Source of the DNA: Lachnospiraceae bacterium
Lineage (GTDB): Bacteria > Bacillota > Clostridia > Oscillospirales > Ruminococcaceae
Direction of reading: 5' to 3'
Length of the DNA stretch: 12,877 bases
Assembly: GCA_023664705.1 (NCBI GenBank)
Contig: JAMPFE010000053.1
Coordinates: forward strand, 1 to 12,877
Shown here piece by piece: positions 12,627 through 12,877 of this stretch. Position 1 is the stretch's first letter. Every line of letters begins with the position of its first letter. The notes under the pieces were generated by a model that saw nothing but the letters and a program-made list of their open reading frames with translations, did no database searches and was not told the origin of the DNA. The translations under genes were made by a program, and so were the position numbers.

Positions 12627-12877
12627 TTTGGGGTGCTAACTAATTCGGCGGGGGAAAAGTTTGCAGTGAATTGCAGTCTGTGTTATGTTACGATAAATTG
12701 GAATTTAGAGAACAGTTGTCAGCAGTCTGTTAACGGGAATAACACCGCCCTTGTGTACCCCTCGAAAAAAGGTTCCTATACAGTGAGACCACCGACGATA
12801 ACATACGGTTGAAGCGCAAGAGGATTGACGCGATAAACAATTCCTCCACGCGCGCAAACCTGCGAAGGAGGAGGAAA
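12627..12877 (+). other. Unassigned leader or intergenic stretch ending in a strong ribosome binding site
   Basis: No open frame here has a good start and ribosome binding site, and I do not recognise a known riboswitch or ncRNA class. The last bases, AAGGAGGAGGAAA (12865-12877), are a strong ribosome binding site, so a plus-strand gene very probably starts just after the window. TTCCTCC at 12841-12847 is the exact complement of GGAGGAA at 12870-12876, so the site could be hidden in a hairpin. One reading frame stays open from 12743 to the window end but lacks a supported start. Confidence 0.45.

Noticed and set aside
12633..12812. 59-codon frame from GTG at 12633
   Set aside because: No ribosome binding site or domain resemblance; composition is compatible with chance.
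12743..12877. Frame open from 12743 to the window end, ending in an Arg-rich stretch
   Set aside because: No ATG or GTG start in frame; the only TTG (12809) lacks a ribosome binding site, and the Arg run is simply the GGAGG-type ribosome binding site read as codons. It cannot be excluded without downstream sequence.
12700..12877. Considered known RNAs here: 6S RNA, RNase P, SRP RNA, T-box, SAM, TPP, glycine and c-di-GMP riboswitches
   Set aside because: None of the conserved core motifs that I know for these classes is visible.

Overview
The window looks like chromosomal DNA from a GC-rich, low-to-moderate-complexity member of the Clostridia, most likely an Oscillospiraceae/Ruminococcaceae-type gut anaerobe. 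This is inferred from four things: a bacterial V/A-type ATPase operon, the endospore-associated pair yqfC-yqfD, strong GGAGG ribosome binding sites with consensus sigma-A promoters, and a DUF2975/YozG-type regulator pair. The genus cannot be read from the sequence alone. All proteins except two were recognised at family level. I see no CRISPR array, IS transposase, prophage gene, tRNA or rRNA.

Layout. (1) 2-5015, plus strand: the distal part of a V/A-type ATPase operon in the order K (3' end only)-F-E-A-B-D, with short gaps or a 4-nt overlap. A and B form the catalytic hexamer, D and F the central shaft, E part of the peripheral stalk and K the membrane rotor. Subunits I and C and the second stalk subunit are not in the window; they may lie upstream. 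(2) 4997-5116: a palindromic repeat wrapped around a strong bidirectional terminator, reaching into the 3' ends of both flanking genes. (3) 5113-5454, minus strand: a MIF-family tautomerase, with its own promoter and a second hairpin-forming repeat in its leader. (4) 5562-5585: a perfect 24-bp dyad holding the -35 boxes of two divergent sigma-A promoters. (5) 5643-8495, plus strand: a tightly packed unit of flavin reductase-like flavoprotein, uracil-DNA glycosylase, a small membrane-anchored protein and a zinc-ribbon/TPR-like protein. (6) 8480-9974, minus strand: yqfC and yqfD, converging tail-to-tail with the previous unit and overlapping it by 16 bp. (7) 10094-12316, plus strand: a perfect-consensus promoter driving DUF2975 membrane protein, YozG-type HTH regulator and DUF4173/DUF4153 membrane protein. 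The three are joined by short gaps and a 14-nt overlap.

(8) 12317-12877 holds no convincing gene. It has an inverted repeat that can fold in two ways, a 15-bp terminator hairpin, a run of TGCAG elements spaced 10-11 bp apart, a candidate promoter immediately downstream, and a long leader that ends at the window edge in a strong ribosome binding site able to pair with an upstream CCTCC. This is the least explained stretch and the best candidate here for something undescribed. The rest is mostly housekeeping DNA with some unusual local architecture.
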